The notes below the pieces were generated by a model. It did no database searches, had not been told where the DNA came from, and saw only the letters and a program-made list of their open reading frames with translations. A program made the translations under genes and the position numbers. A DNA stretch of 56,933 nucleotides from JALOAD01 sp023228995 [NCBI: Candidatus Muiribacterium halophilum] (lineage in GTDB: Bacteria; Muiribacteriota; Muiribacteriia; Muiribacteriales), in contig JALOAD010000021.1 of NCBI GenBank assembly GCA_023228995.1, positions 1 through 56,933 of the forward strand. The letters run 5' to 3'. Below, in pieces: positions 23,699-31,875 of the stretch (the first letter of the stretch is position 1; every line of letters starts with the position of its first letter).

Positions 23699-26419
23699 TT
23701 AATATAGAAACGGTATAATTCTATCAGAAAGTGATTTTTTTTGCTCACCTTTATCAAGAATATCTATAATATTGCTTGAATCTGGTTTTCCACCGCCAAA
23801 ACTCCATTCTGTTTTATCTATGCCAACTTTTCTTATTCTATTATCGCTCATTCCATCCTGACCGCAAACTGTAATTAAATAACCTGTTTGTGAATCCAAT
23901 GAATACTTGAAATTCTTTTTATCAACTCTAATTATTAATTCACCTGTAATATTGTCTTTATAACATTCTACACCGCTTATTTCTGTAACTTTATCTTTTT
24001 CCTTCTTATATAAAAATTGTTTCCAACCCTCAACAGATATTGCATAATCCCAAATACCTCTGCTATAAGCTTTTCTACCAGGTAAAAGTTCTGTTTTTTT
24101 ATCAAAGTTTTTTGATATATATATATCTATTGTCTGAGTTGATATTCCTATTGGTGAATTCCAAGGATTATCAGTATTTCCTATTTTAACAAAAAAGTAA
24201 TAACTTGAATTATCTTGGAATAGTTCTACTTTTTCAAGATCAAACATTTTTTTGACAAAAACCTGATTTCCTGGATAAATAATATTTCCATCTCCATAAT
24301 CATCATTTTTTTTATCGTTAAATTCTACTATTTTTTGTAATTTATGTCTTATTTGATAGGATGGTTTTATATCTTTATTTTCAGGAAGTCTTGATATTAT
24401 TTTTCCGTTTTCCATTACAACTACTGCAAAATTTTGGATTTTTTCGGTAATTTTTGCTTCTATACTTCTTTCTCCTATAAAGGAATTAATCTGCGATAAA
24501 GGTATATTTTTACCATTAATATACAAAAAAATATTAGACATATTTATATTTTCTTCAAATTCAGTAAAAAAATAAAAATCATCTTCCCAAGTTGTTATAT
24601 ACAATGAAGAAATTCCTTGTGGAGATTTTTTCATAACTCCAGAATTTGTTTTAGAAAATATTGAATAAGCGTTTTCCCATGATTTTTCTTTATTGCCATC
24701 TATAACTGGTTTGAAATAAATACTACCTTTTTTTTCATTTACAACCTCTAAATCAATTATTGGAGTATCCAAGTATAAAGGAGCTTTTTCTTTACATATA
24801 GAATATACATTTTTTAAAGTTTTTCTAAACATATTATCAAAAAATATATCATTTGAACTTTCCTGATCTTTTCCAAACCACCAAAACCAGTCAGAACCTT
24901 CAGCTTTTAAAATGTTTTCAAATGCTTCTATTTTTTCTTCTTGATTTAAAACAGGCATTTTTTTTCTAAACATTTCTCTTGTTTCAAGAAGATAATTCCA
25001 AGCTATATTTTCTTCATCTTCTCCTATCCAAGTTGTAAAATCAGCTCCAATCCAAGAACCTGACCATAATTCATCTATTCTTCCATAATTATTGTTTTTT
25101 TCTATATAGTTTTCTAAAGTAACAAGTTTTAAATCTTTACTTTCATTAAACATTGAATACATTCTATGAAAAAATTCTTTACCATCATTTTTATAATTTT
25201 CCCAAGCATTTTCTCCATCAAGTATTATAGTTACAACATAATCTTTGTTTTTATCAACTGATTTTTTTATATTTAAAAGATAATTTTCCATATCTTCAAC
25301 AGCTTTTTTTGCTGTCATTTTTGAATAATCAAAACCAATTCTATCTGATAGTTTTCTATCTCTAAAAACAACAAATATTTTATTATTATTATGCTCGGTA
25401 ACATAAGGTCTATAAAGAAGTTCTGGATTTAAAACATTACCTTTTTCATCTCTTTCAAAAACTATATCAAGACTTTTTGCAAGAACTTCCTCATCTGTCA
25501 TAATATATTTAATATTGTTTTGTGCGAATATCGGAACTATTTCTTTTGATACTGAACCTTCTGCTGGCCACATTCCTGCTGGGTATTTACCAAATCTTTC
25601 TTTAAATGATTCAAGTCCTTTTTTTACATGTATATAAGCATCTCCGGGAAAAGAAAATTCTTTTGGAAGTTTTATTCCTTTAAACGCTCTTGAAGCTGTA
25701 TTTGTATTGTAAATAAGCGGTAATATCGGATGATAATAAGGAGTGGTAGTAAGTTCTATTCTACCTTGAAGCATAAGATTTCGGTGTAATGGAATTATTT
25801 GTGCCATTATTTCTTTTTGAAAATTTATAAGATATTTACAATCATTATAAGTAAAATGTTTTTCTTTTAAAAAATAGTAATTAAGTTCTTCATGAAAATC
25901 CGGGTCAAACCATGCAAGATTAAACCATACAAGCAAATCTCTATATTCATAATCTTTAAATTTTTTTAAAGTTTCCTCATTTACATCACCTTTAAGTCCT
26001 CTTTTTTTCAAAAGGCTGTAATAATACGGATATTTTTTTATAACATTTTCCCAACTTATATCAAAACATCTTTCAAGTATAAATATTTTTTCTTCATTTG
26101 TGTAATCTGTCTTTTCTTTTTCCATTAAAATAAGAAATCTATCTTTTGCATTATTAAAAATATAATCATCTATTTGTTTCATTAATGAAGGAACAAGATT
26201 GACATTTAATCTAACATTAGGATAAGAAGTTATTATAGAAACCATATCAACATAATCTTTAATACTATGTAATCTAACCCATGGTGCTTCATAAAGATTT
26301 CCATCTTTATAATCAGGCTGATGTTGATGCCATACTATAGCTACATTTAATTGACCTGCATTTGATAAAATACAAAAATTAATTATAAATAAAACAATAA
26401 ACATTAATTTATTTCTCAT
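23699..26419 (-). CDS. Secreted glycoside hydrolase family 57 (alpha-amylase-type)
   Basis: GH57 enzymes cut alpha-glucans. The 906-residue product has a signal peptide (cleavage after about residue 21) and the family motifs: HQHQP at 31-35, MWPAEGSVS with the likely nucleophile E287, and ILDGENAWENY with the likely acid D401. After the catalytic part come beta-rich regions and, from about 690, a segment like the glucodextranase C-terminal (DOMON-like) domain (IDIYISKNFDKKTELLPGRK). A secreted enzyme of this kind fits supply of maltodextrins to the importer at 8.6-12.8 kb. Confidence 0.93.
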   Translation of the reverse strand: MRNKLMFIVLFIINFCILSNAGQLNVAIVWHQHQPDYKDGNLYEAPWVRLHSIKDYVDMVSIITSYPNVRLNVNLVPSLMKQIDDYIFNNAKDRFLILMEKEKTDYTNEEKIFILERCFDISWENVIKKYPYYYSLLKKRGLKGDVNEETLKKFKDYEYRDLLVWFNLAWFDPDFHEELNYYFLKEKHFTYNDCKYLINFQKEIMAQIIPLHRNLMLQGRIELTTTPYYHPILPLIYNTNTASRAFKGIKLPKEFSFPGDAYIHVKKGLESFKERFGKYPAGMWPAEGSVSKEIVPIFAQNNIKYIMTDEEVLAKSLDIVFERDEKGNVLNPELLYRPYVTEHNNNKIFVVFRDRKLSDRIGFDYSKMTAKKAVEDMENYLLNIKKSVDKNKDYVVTIILDGENAWENYKNDGKEFFHRMYSMFNESKDLKLVTLENYIEKNNNYGRIDELWSGSWIGADFTTWIGEDEENIAWNYLLETREMFRKKMPVLNQEEKIEAFENILKAEGSDWFWWFGKDQESSNDIFFDNMFRKTLKNVYSICKEKAPLYLDTPIIDLEVVNEKKGSIYFKPVIDGNKEKSWENAYSIFSKTNSGVMKKSPQGISSLYITTWEDDFYFFTEFEENINMSNIFLYINGKNIPLSQINSFIGERSIEAKITEKIQNFAVVVMENGKIISRLPENKDIKPSYQIRHKLQKIVEFNDKKNDDYGDGNIIYPGNQVFVKKMFDLEKVELFQDNSSYYFFVKIGNTDNPWNSPIGISTQTIDIYISKNFDKKTELLPGRKAYSRGIWDYAISVEGWKQFLYKKEKDKVTEISGVECYKDNITGELIIRVDKKNFKYSLDSQTGYLITVCGQDGMSDNRIRKVGIDKTEWSFGGGKPDSSNIIDILDKGEQKKSLSDRIIPFLY

Positions 26420-26440
26420 AATAAACTCCAGAAAAAAAGA

Positions 26441-26833
26441 TTATTGTACTAGACCGTTTTTCTTTAACCAGTCAACATTTATACTTTTACCTTTAATTGA
26501 TTTTTCTTCAGCTATTTTCTGATAATAAATTTTTTCAAAACCATCTCGTCTTAAAACATCGGTCATTTTTTTTACATCATCTATATCTCTATTTGTTTCT
26601 TTTGCTGTTTTTTCAGGATTCCATCCTCTTAGCATGTTTTTCCATAAATTATCAATACAACCTGAAGTCCAGGGTCTTAAAGGTTTTAAATCTACTTTAG
26701 CAGAGATTTTTTTACCTTTATCAAAAAAATTTATTTTATAAAGCTTTTGACAAATATCTCTATCACAACAGAAATCTTCAAAATCAGTGATTTCTGGAAG
26801 AAATTCTCCGCATATTTTACAATAAGCTTCCAT
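26441..26833 (-). CDS. Small zinc-finger-like protein of unknown function
   Basis: This 130-residue protein starts with a cysteine group (CKICGEFLPEITDFEDFCCD...C) that could bind zinc. It is followed by a charged region and a helix-turn-helix-like stretch (TAKETNRDIDDVKKMTDVLRRDG). I do not recognise the family. It is the first gene of the amylase operon, directly behind a strong promoter, with GGAGGGG ahead of the ATG. A regulatory role for the operon is a guess. Confidence 0.65.
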   Translation of the reverse strand: MEAYCKICGEFLPEITDFEDFCCDRDICQKLYKINFFDKGKKISAKVDLKPLRPWTSGCIDNLWKNMLRGWNPEKTAKETNRDIDDVKKMTDVLRRDGFEKIYYQKIAEEKSIKGKSINVDWLKKNGLVQ

Positions 26834-26869
26834 TACCCCTCCTAAATATTTGCATAATTAACAAAAACT

Positions 26870-26898
26870 AATATATCTTTTAGGTAAATTTTTGTCAA
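26870..26898 (-). promoter_or_regulatory. Promoter of the amylase operon
   Basis: On the minus strand TTGACA (26893-26898) and TATATT (26870-26875) are separated by exactly 17 bp, about 40 bp ahead of the small zinc-finger-like gene. The promoter region lies back to back with the start of the HEAT-repeat operon. Confidence 0.75.
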
Positions 26899-26977
26899 GC
26901 GGTACACAATATGAGAAAAACATGCAATTATCTGATATAATAATTAGATTATATTTTTATGGATGGCAAAATAAATT

Positions 26978-28111
26978 ATGGATATTGAACAAAAACTTAA
27001 TAATCCAAGTAAAAAAGTAAGGCTCGATGCTTTAAAAGATCTTGTAAAAACAATTGATAATAAAAGAATTCCAATACTTAGGAAATTCATATTTTTAGAA
27101 AAAGATAAAGATCTTCTTTTTTATGCTAGAAAAAGTCTTGATATTCTTTCTAAAGATATGAAAAAAGAAATACAAAATATAGATATAAATGATCATAAAT
27201 TCATAGATATAATGTTTAATGGTGATACTCCTTCAAAACTTGATTTATTAAAAAATATAATTCATTTAAATAGAAAAAAATACATAAATTATTTAAGAGA
27301 TCTTGTTAATAAAGAAAATGATCCTTTTGTCCTTGCAACTATAATAAGAGCACTTGGTTGTCTTGGTGATAAAATCGATATAACTTCAATAATGCCATTT
27401 CTTGACCATGTTGATGCTAGAATTCGTTCAAATACAATTGAATCTTTATCTAATCTAGGTGGAAAAGATATAAGTCATACAATTGAACCTTTTTTAAGCG
27501 ATGAAAATCCTAGAGTTAGAATAACTGCTGCTAATTATCTTCTTACCTATTATGACGAGCATGATATTGATGCAATTATACAAAAAATGTCCCAAAAAGA
27601 TAGTCTTTCTGAAAAAGCAGCTGTTATTTTTCTTATTGATAAAATCAAAGCTCCAAGATTTTCAGGAATTCTTCTAAATCTTACTAAAGATAAAAATAAA
27701 TTAATTGCAAATCAATCTGCAAAAGCACTCGAAAGACTTAATAAAATAACTACAGCTATTGATGTTGATGAACTTGATATATTAAACAGACTTGTTTCTC
27801 AAAAATCTCCGCTTGAAAAAGAAATTAATCCTGAATTAGAAAAAAAACCTGCTGCTGATACTTTTTATAGATTATTAGAAGAACTTTATTCTACCAAAAA
27901 TCCAGATAAATTAAAAAAAACAATTATCAAACTTGAAAGTCTTGGTGATATTCGTGCTATAGAGCCTCTTAAAAATCTTGAAACTGATAGTAAAGTTGTA
28001 AAATATTTTCTTAATAGAGCTTGTGAAAAACTTGATAATTTCAATAAAAAAGTATTTGTTTGTCCAAATTGTGGATTTCATATAAGGAAAGAAGAAGATG
28101 AAATGGATTGA
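26978..28111 (+). CDS. HEAT-repeat protein with C-terminal zinc ribbon half
   Basis: This 377-residue protein is built of alpha-helical HEAT/PBS-lyase-like repeats (for example VLATIIRALGCLGD, IRSNTIESLSNLGG, VRITAANYLL). It ends with CPNCGFHIRKEED, which looks like half a zinc ribbon. Such repeats mediate protein binding. Its end overlaps the next gene by 14 bp and the set runs into rnhB. The specific partner is unknown. Confidence 0.75.
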   Translation: MDIEQKLNNPSKKVRLDALKDLVKTIDNKRIPILRKFIFLEKDKDLLFYARKSLDILSKDMKKEIQNIDINDHKFIDIMFNGDTPSKLDLLKNIIHLNRKKYINYLRDLVNKENDPFVLATIIRALGCLGDKIDITSIMPFLDHVDARIRSNTIESLSNLGGKDISHTIEPFLSDENPRVRITAANYLLTYYDEHDIDAIIQKMSQKDSLSEKAAVIFLIDKIKAPRFSGILLNLTKDKNKLIANQSAKALERLNKITTAIDVDELDILNRLVSQKSPLEKEINPELEKKPAADTFYRLLEELYSTKNPDKLKKTIIKLESLGDIRAIEPLKNLETDSKVVKYFLNRACEKLDNFNKKVFVCPNCGFHIRKEEDEMD

Positions 28112-28940
28112 TTTTTTATTTTCAAAAGAGAGAGATTTAAGAAAAGAAGGTATTACAAACCTTATAAAAGCTGATCTTTCTAAAATATCAGAGCAAAAAC
28201 TTATAAAAGTAAAAGAACAACTTGCTGAAATAATAGAACAAGATGATACTGATATTAAATTCTTTGCTAAAAAATTAAATAATAATATTATGGAATTTGC
28301 ATATAAAGCTGGGATTACCCTTACTAAAACGAATGAAATTGAAGAAGTATATAATAAAAATTCAGAAGAGCTTATAAAATTACTTTCTTCTGAAGAAAAA
28401 ATGATAAGAATTAATGCTTTATACGCACTTGCTAAAAACGGTTGTTCTGCTAAACATATAATATCACTTGAAAAATTTGCAGAAAGTGCATTAGAAGATG
28501 AAAGTGTACTTGCTATTGAAGCTATTGAAGCTATAAAAACTTTTATAACAAATAAAAAAGAAAAAGAAGAAAAAAGACAGGAAAAAAGAAAAGCTGTTTT
28601 AAAAAGTTTAAGATCAGGTAAAGATAACAAAGAAATTAATATAAATGCTGAAATTTCTAAAAAGAAAACTCCTGTTAAAGTTAAAAGAGTATGGCAAGAA
28701 GAAAAAAAAGTTAAAAAGTCAAAAACAGCTTTATTTTATTTAATAACACTTGTTTTAATTTCAATTTATCATATTTATTTTACATTTATATTTAAACCTG
28801 CAAATTTTATTCCTTTAGAATCAAAATTATCTTATTATAATTATTCTTTTTTTAAACCTACAATTGTATTTAAAGAAAACGATAATATTAAAATTAAAAA
28901 AATGTCATTAACAATTAATGGTTGGATTGTAAATGAATAA
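28098..28940 (+). CDS. HEAT-like protein with C-terminal membrane segment
   Basis: The 280-residue product has an N-terminal helical region with HEAT-like pieces (RINALYALAKNG, VLAIEAIEAIKTF), then a Lys/Glu-rich stretch and one hydrophobic segment near 215-235 (ALFYLITLVLISIYHIYF). It seems to be a helical cytoplasmic domain tethered to the membrane close to its C-terminus. It overlaps both neighbours (14 bp and 8 bp). No family is recognised beyond the repeats. Confidence 0.65.
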   Translation: MKWIDFLFSKERDLRKEGITNLIKADLSKISEQKLIKVKEQLAEIIEQDDTDIKFFAKKLNNNIMEFAYKAGITLTKTNEIEEVYNKNSEELIKLLSSEEKMIRINALYALAKNGCSAKHIISLEKFAESALEDESVLAIEAIEAIKTFITNKKEKEEKRQEKRKAVLKSLRSGKDNKEININAEISKKKTPVKVKRVWQEEKKVKKSKTALFYLITLVLISIYHIYFTFIFKPANFIPLESKLSYYNYSFFKPTIVFKENDNIKIKKMSLTINGWIVNE

Positions 28941-29553
28941 TCTTAGAGATTTTGAAGATAAACTTATATCAGGTCTTAATATAAAATATATAGCTGGAGT
29001 TGATGAAGTTGGTCGTGGCCCTCTCGCTGGACCTGTTGTTGTTTGTGCTATTATTCTTCCTTGTGATTATAATAATAAAAAAATTAACGATTCCAAAAAA
29101 TTATCAAAAAAATTAAGAGAACAACTTTATACAGATATAATAAACAATGCTATAAGTTATTCTATAGTTGAAACTTCTGTAGAAGAAATAGATAAATTAA
29201 ATATTTTAAATGCAACTAAAAAATCTATGGAAATTGCTGTTAATAAACTCTCTCCTTTACCTGATTTCATTTTAACTGATTATGTAAGAATAAATTCTAA
29301 TATACATCAACTTAATCTTATAAAAGGTGATTCTATAAGCATTACAATTGCAGCTAGTTCAATTGTTGCAAAAGTTCATAGAGATAGGATTATGATTGAA
29401 TATTCCAAAAAATATCCTGTTTATGAATGGGAAACAAACATGGGATATGGTACAAAAAAACATATTGAAGCAATTAAAAAAAATGGATGGACAGATTTAC
29501 ACAGAAAATCATTTGAACCTGTAAAAAGTATGATTTTACAGAGTTTATTCTAA
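28933..29553 (+). CDS. rnhB: Ribonuclease HII
   Basis: RNase HII removes ribonucleotides and RNA primers from DNA. The 206-residue protein has the active-site sequence GVDEVGRGPLAGP at 22-34 (D24, E25), the third acidic residue in LTDYVR, and the C-terminal part NMGYGTKKHIEAI. Its ATG overlaps the stop of the preceding gene. Its stop overlaps by 9 bp the convergent GGDEF-like gene. Confidence 0.95.
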   Translation: MNNLRDFEDKLISGLNIKYIAGVDEVGRGPLAGPVVVCAIILPCDYNNKKINDSKKLSKKLREQLYTDIINNAISYSIVETSVEEIDKLNILNATKKSMEIAVNKLSPLPDFILTDYVRINSNIHQLNLIKGDSISITIAASSIVAKVHRDRIMIEYSKKYPVYEWETNMGYGTKKHIEAIKKNGWTDLHRKSFEPVKSMILQSLF

Positions 29554-30132
29554 AGATTCAGTATAACTTTTAACAGGCTGTTTTTTATCTATTTTTGTCA
29601 TAGTACTAAAAACATATTCAATAAGAAGATCTTTAGCTGTTGCATCTGCTGGATAGCATACAAAACCAAAATAAACTTCATCAAGTTTTGCTTTAAGAGA
29701 ACTTTCAGTAATGTTTTTTCTAATTCTTTCAATAACTATTCTTGTTTGTTTTTCATCAGCTTCTGACAAAATTAAAAAAACATAACCTTCTTTTTTTCCT
29801 TTTATTATGAAATCAATTATCCTAGTAGATCTTTTAATTATTTCATAAAGAACTTTTCTTACTTCATAATCCCTACCACTTTTAAGTAAAACACTAAAAT
29901 CAACAGCTACATAAGAAAAGATAAATTTATGTCTTTCAGCTCTTTCTACCTCAACATTTAAAAGATGATCAAGATGCCAATGTCGGTAAACCTGAGGATT
30001 ATTAATAAGAATGTCTTCGCCAGAATTAGAATTTTCTTCAATACTTATTTTTCTTGAAATTTTAAAACATAATACCAACGTACCAGTTGCAAGAAACAAT
30101 AAACTTAGAATCAATACACTCAAAATTTCCAT
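29545..30132 (-). CDS. Membrane-anchored degenerate GGDEF-like protein
   Basis: The 195-residue product has one N-terminal membrane helix (3-24), then a region laid out like a diguanylate cyclase domain: VERAERHKFIFSYVAVDFS (where active enzymes have the lllDiDxFK strand), EIIKRSTRIIDFIIKGKKEGYVFLI and FGFVCYPADATAKDLL. The GG[DE]EF active-site loop is missing, so it is probably not a cyclase but may bind nucleotide or protein. It is divergent from the LexA-like gene and shares that intergenic region. Confidence 0.6.
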   Translation of the reverse strand: MEILSVLILSLLFLATGTLVLCFKISRKISIEENSNSGEDILINNPQVYRHWHLDHLLNVEVERAERHKFIFSYVAVDFSVLLKSGRDYEVRKVLYEIIKRSTRIIDFIIKGKKEGYVFLILSEADEKQTRIVIERIRKNITESSLKAKLDEVYFGFVCYPADATAKDLLIEYVFSTMTKIDKKQPVKSYTESLE

Positions 30133-30172
30133 ATTTACATTTTACACAAAATTTTTATTATTTCAAATTTGC

Positions 30173-30224
30173 ATTACCATAAATATTTATGTATAATAAT
30201 TTATATATAATAAATTATGGTAAT
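30173..30224. promoter_or_regulatory. Inverted repeat flanking an AT-rich promoter (candidate operator)
   Basis: ATTACCATAA (30173-30182) and TTATGGTAAT (30215-30224) are perfect inverted copies, 32 bp apart. They surround TATAAT-like sequence between the divergent GGDEF-like and LexA-like genes. The right copy ends 3 bp before the LexA-like ATG. It could be the operator for that regulator. Confidence 0.5.
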
Positions 30225-30227
30225 TTT

Positions 30228-30755
30228 ATGAACTTATTAACACAAAAACAACAGAATTTCTTTGATGCTGTTTATAGTTACACTAAAGAACACGGATTTC
30301 CGCCTACAATAACGGATTTATGCGATATTTTTAGTGTTTCAATTGGAACTGTTCAACAATATTTTTATGCTCTTGAAAAAAAAGGTTTTATTAAAAGAGA
30401 AAATAATAAAGGAAGAGGTTTAAAATTTTTGATAGATACACCTGAAGAAGATAATGAATATATAAAAATACCAATAATAAAAAGCATTTTAAAAAACTCA
30501 GAAAATGTTTTTGGAAGCGAAAATATTGAAAATTTTTTTAAGTTTCCAAAAAAGATCTTTAATAAACAAAAAAAGATCTATGCAGTTCATTTTCCAGATA
30601 GCTTTGTAATCTTTGTACCTGATAAAAACAAAGATAAAGAAAGTCTAATAATAACATACAAAAATAAAAGACTTTATTTAAGAAAAGCTTGTGAATGTAA
30701 AAAAGACATTCTAATCGGAAATGTGATTTACATACTGCAAAAAAAGACAAACTGA
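30228..30755 (+). CDS. LexA-like regulator with degenerate protease domain
   Basis: The first ~65 residues match the LexA DNA-binding winged helix: LTQKQQNFFDAV, HGFPPTITDLC and ALEKKGFIKR. The rest follows the S24 protease domain but lacks the Ala-Gly cleavage site (SILKN instead). PDSF replaces GDSM, and the catalytic-lysine region reads RLYLRK. At 175 residues it is slightly short. Self-cleavage is therefore unlikely, so this may be a non-SOS or constitutive repressor. The start is the internal ATG at 30228; an upstream in-frame ATG at 30189 would add an AT-rich, unlikely N-terminus. Confidence 0.75.
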   Translation: MNLLTQKQQNFFDAVYSYTKEHGFPPTITDLCDIFSVSIGTVQQYFYALEKKGFIKRENNKGRGLKFLIDTPEEDNEYIKIPIIKSILKNSENVFGSENIENFFKFPKKIFNKQKKIYAVHFPDSFVIFVPDKNKDKESLIITYKNKRLYLRKACECKKDILIGNVIYILQKKTN

Positions 30756-30797
30756 TACACCGGGAGAGAGGGTTTCAAGGTTATACCGCATCAAATG

Positions 30798-30831
30798 AAA
30801 GCGTCTAGCGGTTCTTAGGCGCTTTTCTTTT
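30798..30831 (+). terminator. Rho-independent terminator after the LexA-like gene
   Basis: AAAGCGTCTA (30798-30807) pairs with 30816-30825 in a 10-bp stem with one T-G pair, followed by a T-rich run. An alternative pairing of ACCGC (30785-30789) with GCGGT (30808-30812) overlaps the loop. Confidence 0.7.
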
Positions 30832-30942
30832 TATGTAATTAATGTTGTTGAAAGTGTTTTTTTTATCTGGTATTTTATATATTAAGGGATTTAAGTATAA
30901 TATAGGAATCAATAATCCTTCCTGATTTCATGGAGGAATCAA

Positions 30943-31206
30943 ATGAAAATAAATGGAATTTGTAATAATGGTTTGAAAATATGTAAAAATAAAAAAGCAG
31001 ATAAAAAAGATATTTCTGAAAAAAAAACCAAAAAAAAAGAAATTGAATGTATTAATATTCAAGCTTCAAAAACTGATATAGAATCTTTTAAACAAGCTCG
31101 AAAAATTACTGAAAAAATTAAAAATGATATAAAAAAGCATGGAACTGATCTTATAGATCATTCCAAAATCTCCGGTAAGAAAATATTTGATCTCTTACAG
31201 GATTAA
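30943..31206 (+). CDS. Small Lys-rich protein, possibly FlgM-like
   Basis: This 87-residue protein has a Lys/Glu-rich N-terminus and a C-terminal pattern, ITEKIKNDIKKHGTDLID...SGKKIFDLL, that resembles the anti-sigma-28 factor FlgM (variable helix, then iK..I..G.Y..d...iA..ll). The match is loose. GGAGG lies 9 nt upstream of the ATG. It precedes efp by 18 bp and may be co-transcribed. Flagellin and a FlgN-like gene elsewhere in the window make a flagellar role plausible, but this is a guess. Confidence 0.5.
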   Translation: MKINGICNNGLKICKNKKADKKDISEKKTKKKEIECINIQASKTDIESFKQARKITEKIKNDIKKHGTDLIDHSKISGKKIFDLLQD

Positions 31207-31224
31207 AGACAAGGAGTTTAACTA

Positions 31225-31791
31225 ATGATTCAAGCAAGTGAGTTAAAAAAAGGTATGATAATCAAGTATAATGGCAAACTTTACAGTGTTGTCGATGCTC
31301 AGTTTAACTTTCAAGGTAGAGGTAGTTCAATGGTATCAACAAAACTTAGAGATATCGAATCAGGTTCGGGAGCAAATCCTAGATTTGGAACTTCTGATAA
31401 AATCGAAGATATACATCTTGAAAGAAAAAATATGGAATATCTTTATTCAACTGGAGATGCGTATATTTTTATGGATAATGAATCTTTTGAACAAATAGAG
31501 CTTACAAAAGATATTTTAGGCGATGCTATGGATTATTTGATTGAAAATTCTATTATTCAAATACAATTTTATCAAGGAAATGCGGTTGGAATAGAACTTC
31601 CTATTACTGTAAATCTTGAAGTTACTTATACTGAACCTGGTTTAAAAAATGCAACTGTTACAACTTCATTTAAACCTGCAACTCTTCAAACTGGTCTTGA
31701 AGTTGGTGTTCCACCATTTATAGAAAACGGTGAAATAATCAAAGTAGATACAAGAACTGGTAAATATATAGAAAGAGTTAAAAATAGCTAA
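31225..31791 (+). CDS. efp: Translation elongation factor P
   Basis: EF-P helps ribosomes through polyproline stretches. The 188-residue protein has the family's three beta-barrels, including the C-terminal TGLEVGVPPFIENGEIIKVDTRTG signature region. The tip residue that other bacteria modify is Arg32 here, in QGRGSS, where Bacillus has PGKG. No modification enzyme (EarP, EpmA) is in the window. A strong terminator follows. Confidence 0.95.
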   Translation: MIQASELKKGMIIKYNGKLYSVVDAQFNFQGRGSSMVSTKLRDIESGSGANPRFGTSDKIEDIHLERKNMEYLYSTGDAYIFMDNESFEQIELTKDILGDAMDYLIENSIIQIQFYQGNAVGIELPITVNLEVTYTEPGLKNATVTTSFKPATLQTGLEVGVPPFIENGEIIKVDTRTGKYIERVKNS

Positions 31792-31807
31792 AATATTAAA
31801 CTTTGTC

Positions 31808-31842
31808 ATCCCGGCTTAAAATTATGCCGGGATTTTTTTTTT
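31808..31842 (+). terminator. Rho-independent terminator after efp
   Basis: ATCCCGGC (31808-31815) pairs with GCCGGGAT (31826-31833), followed by a run of ten Ts. The sequence is a member of the TGTCATCCCGG repeat family also seen at 5.9 and 56.4-56.9 kb. Confidence 0.9.
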
Positions 31843-31875
31843 ACCCTCAACACCTTAAACTCTCTAACTTTCAAA

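Noticed and set aside
27911-28630. A 239-codon open frame on the minus strand
   Set aside because: It lies fully antisense to the two HEAT-like genes, has a low-complexity Ser/Phe/Ile composition typical of shadow frames, and has no ribosome site.
30756-30830. A riboswitch (glycine or similar)
   Set aside because: GGGAGAG near 30762 is suggestive, but the rest of no known aptamer could be matched, and it lies after a stop codon, next to a simple terminator.
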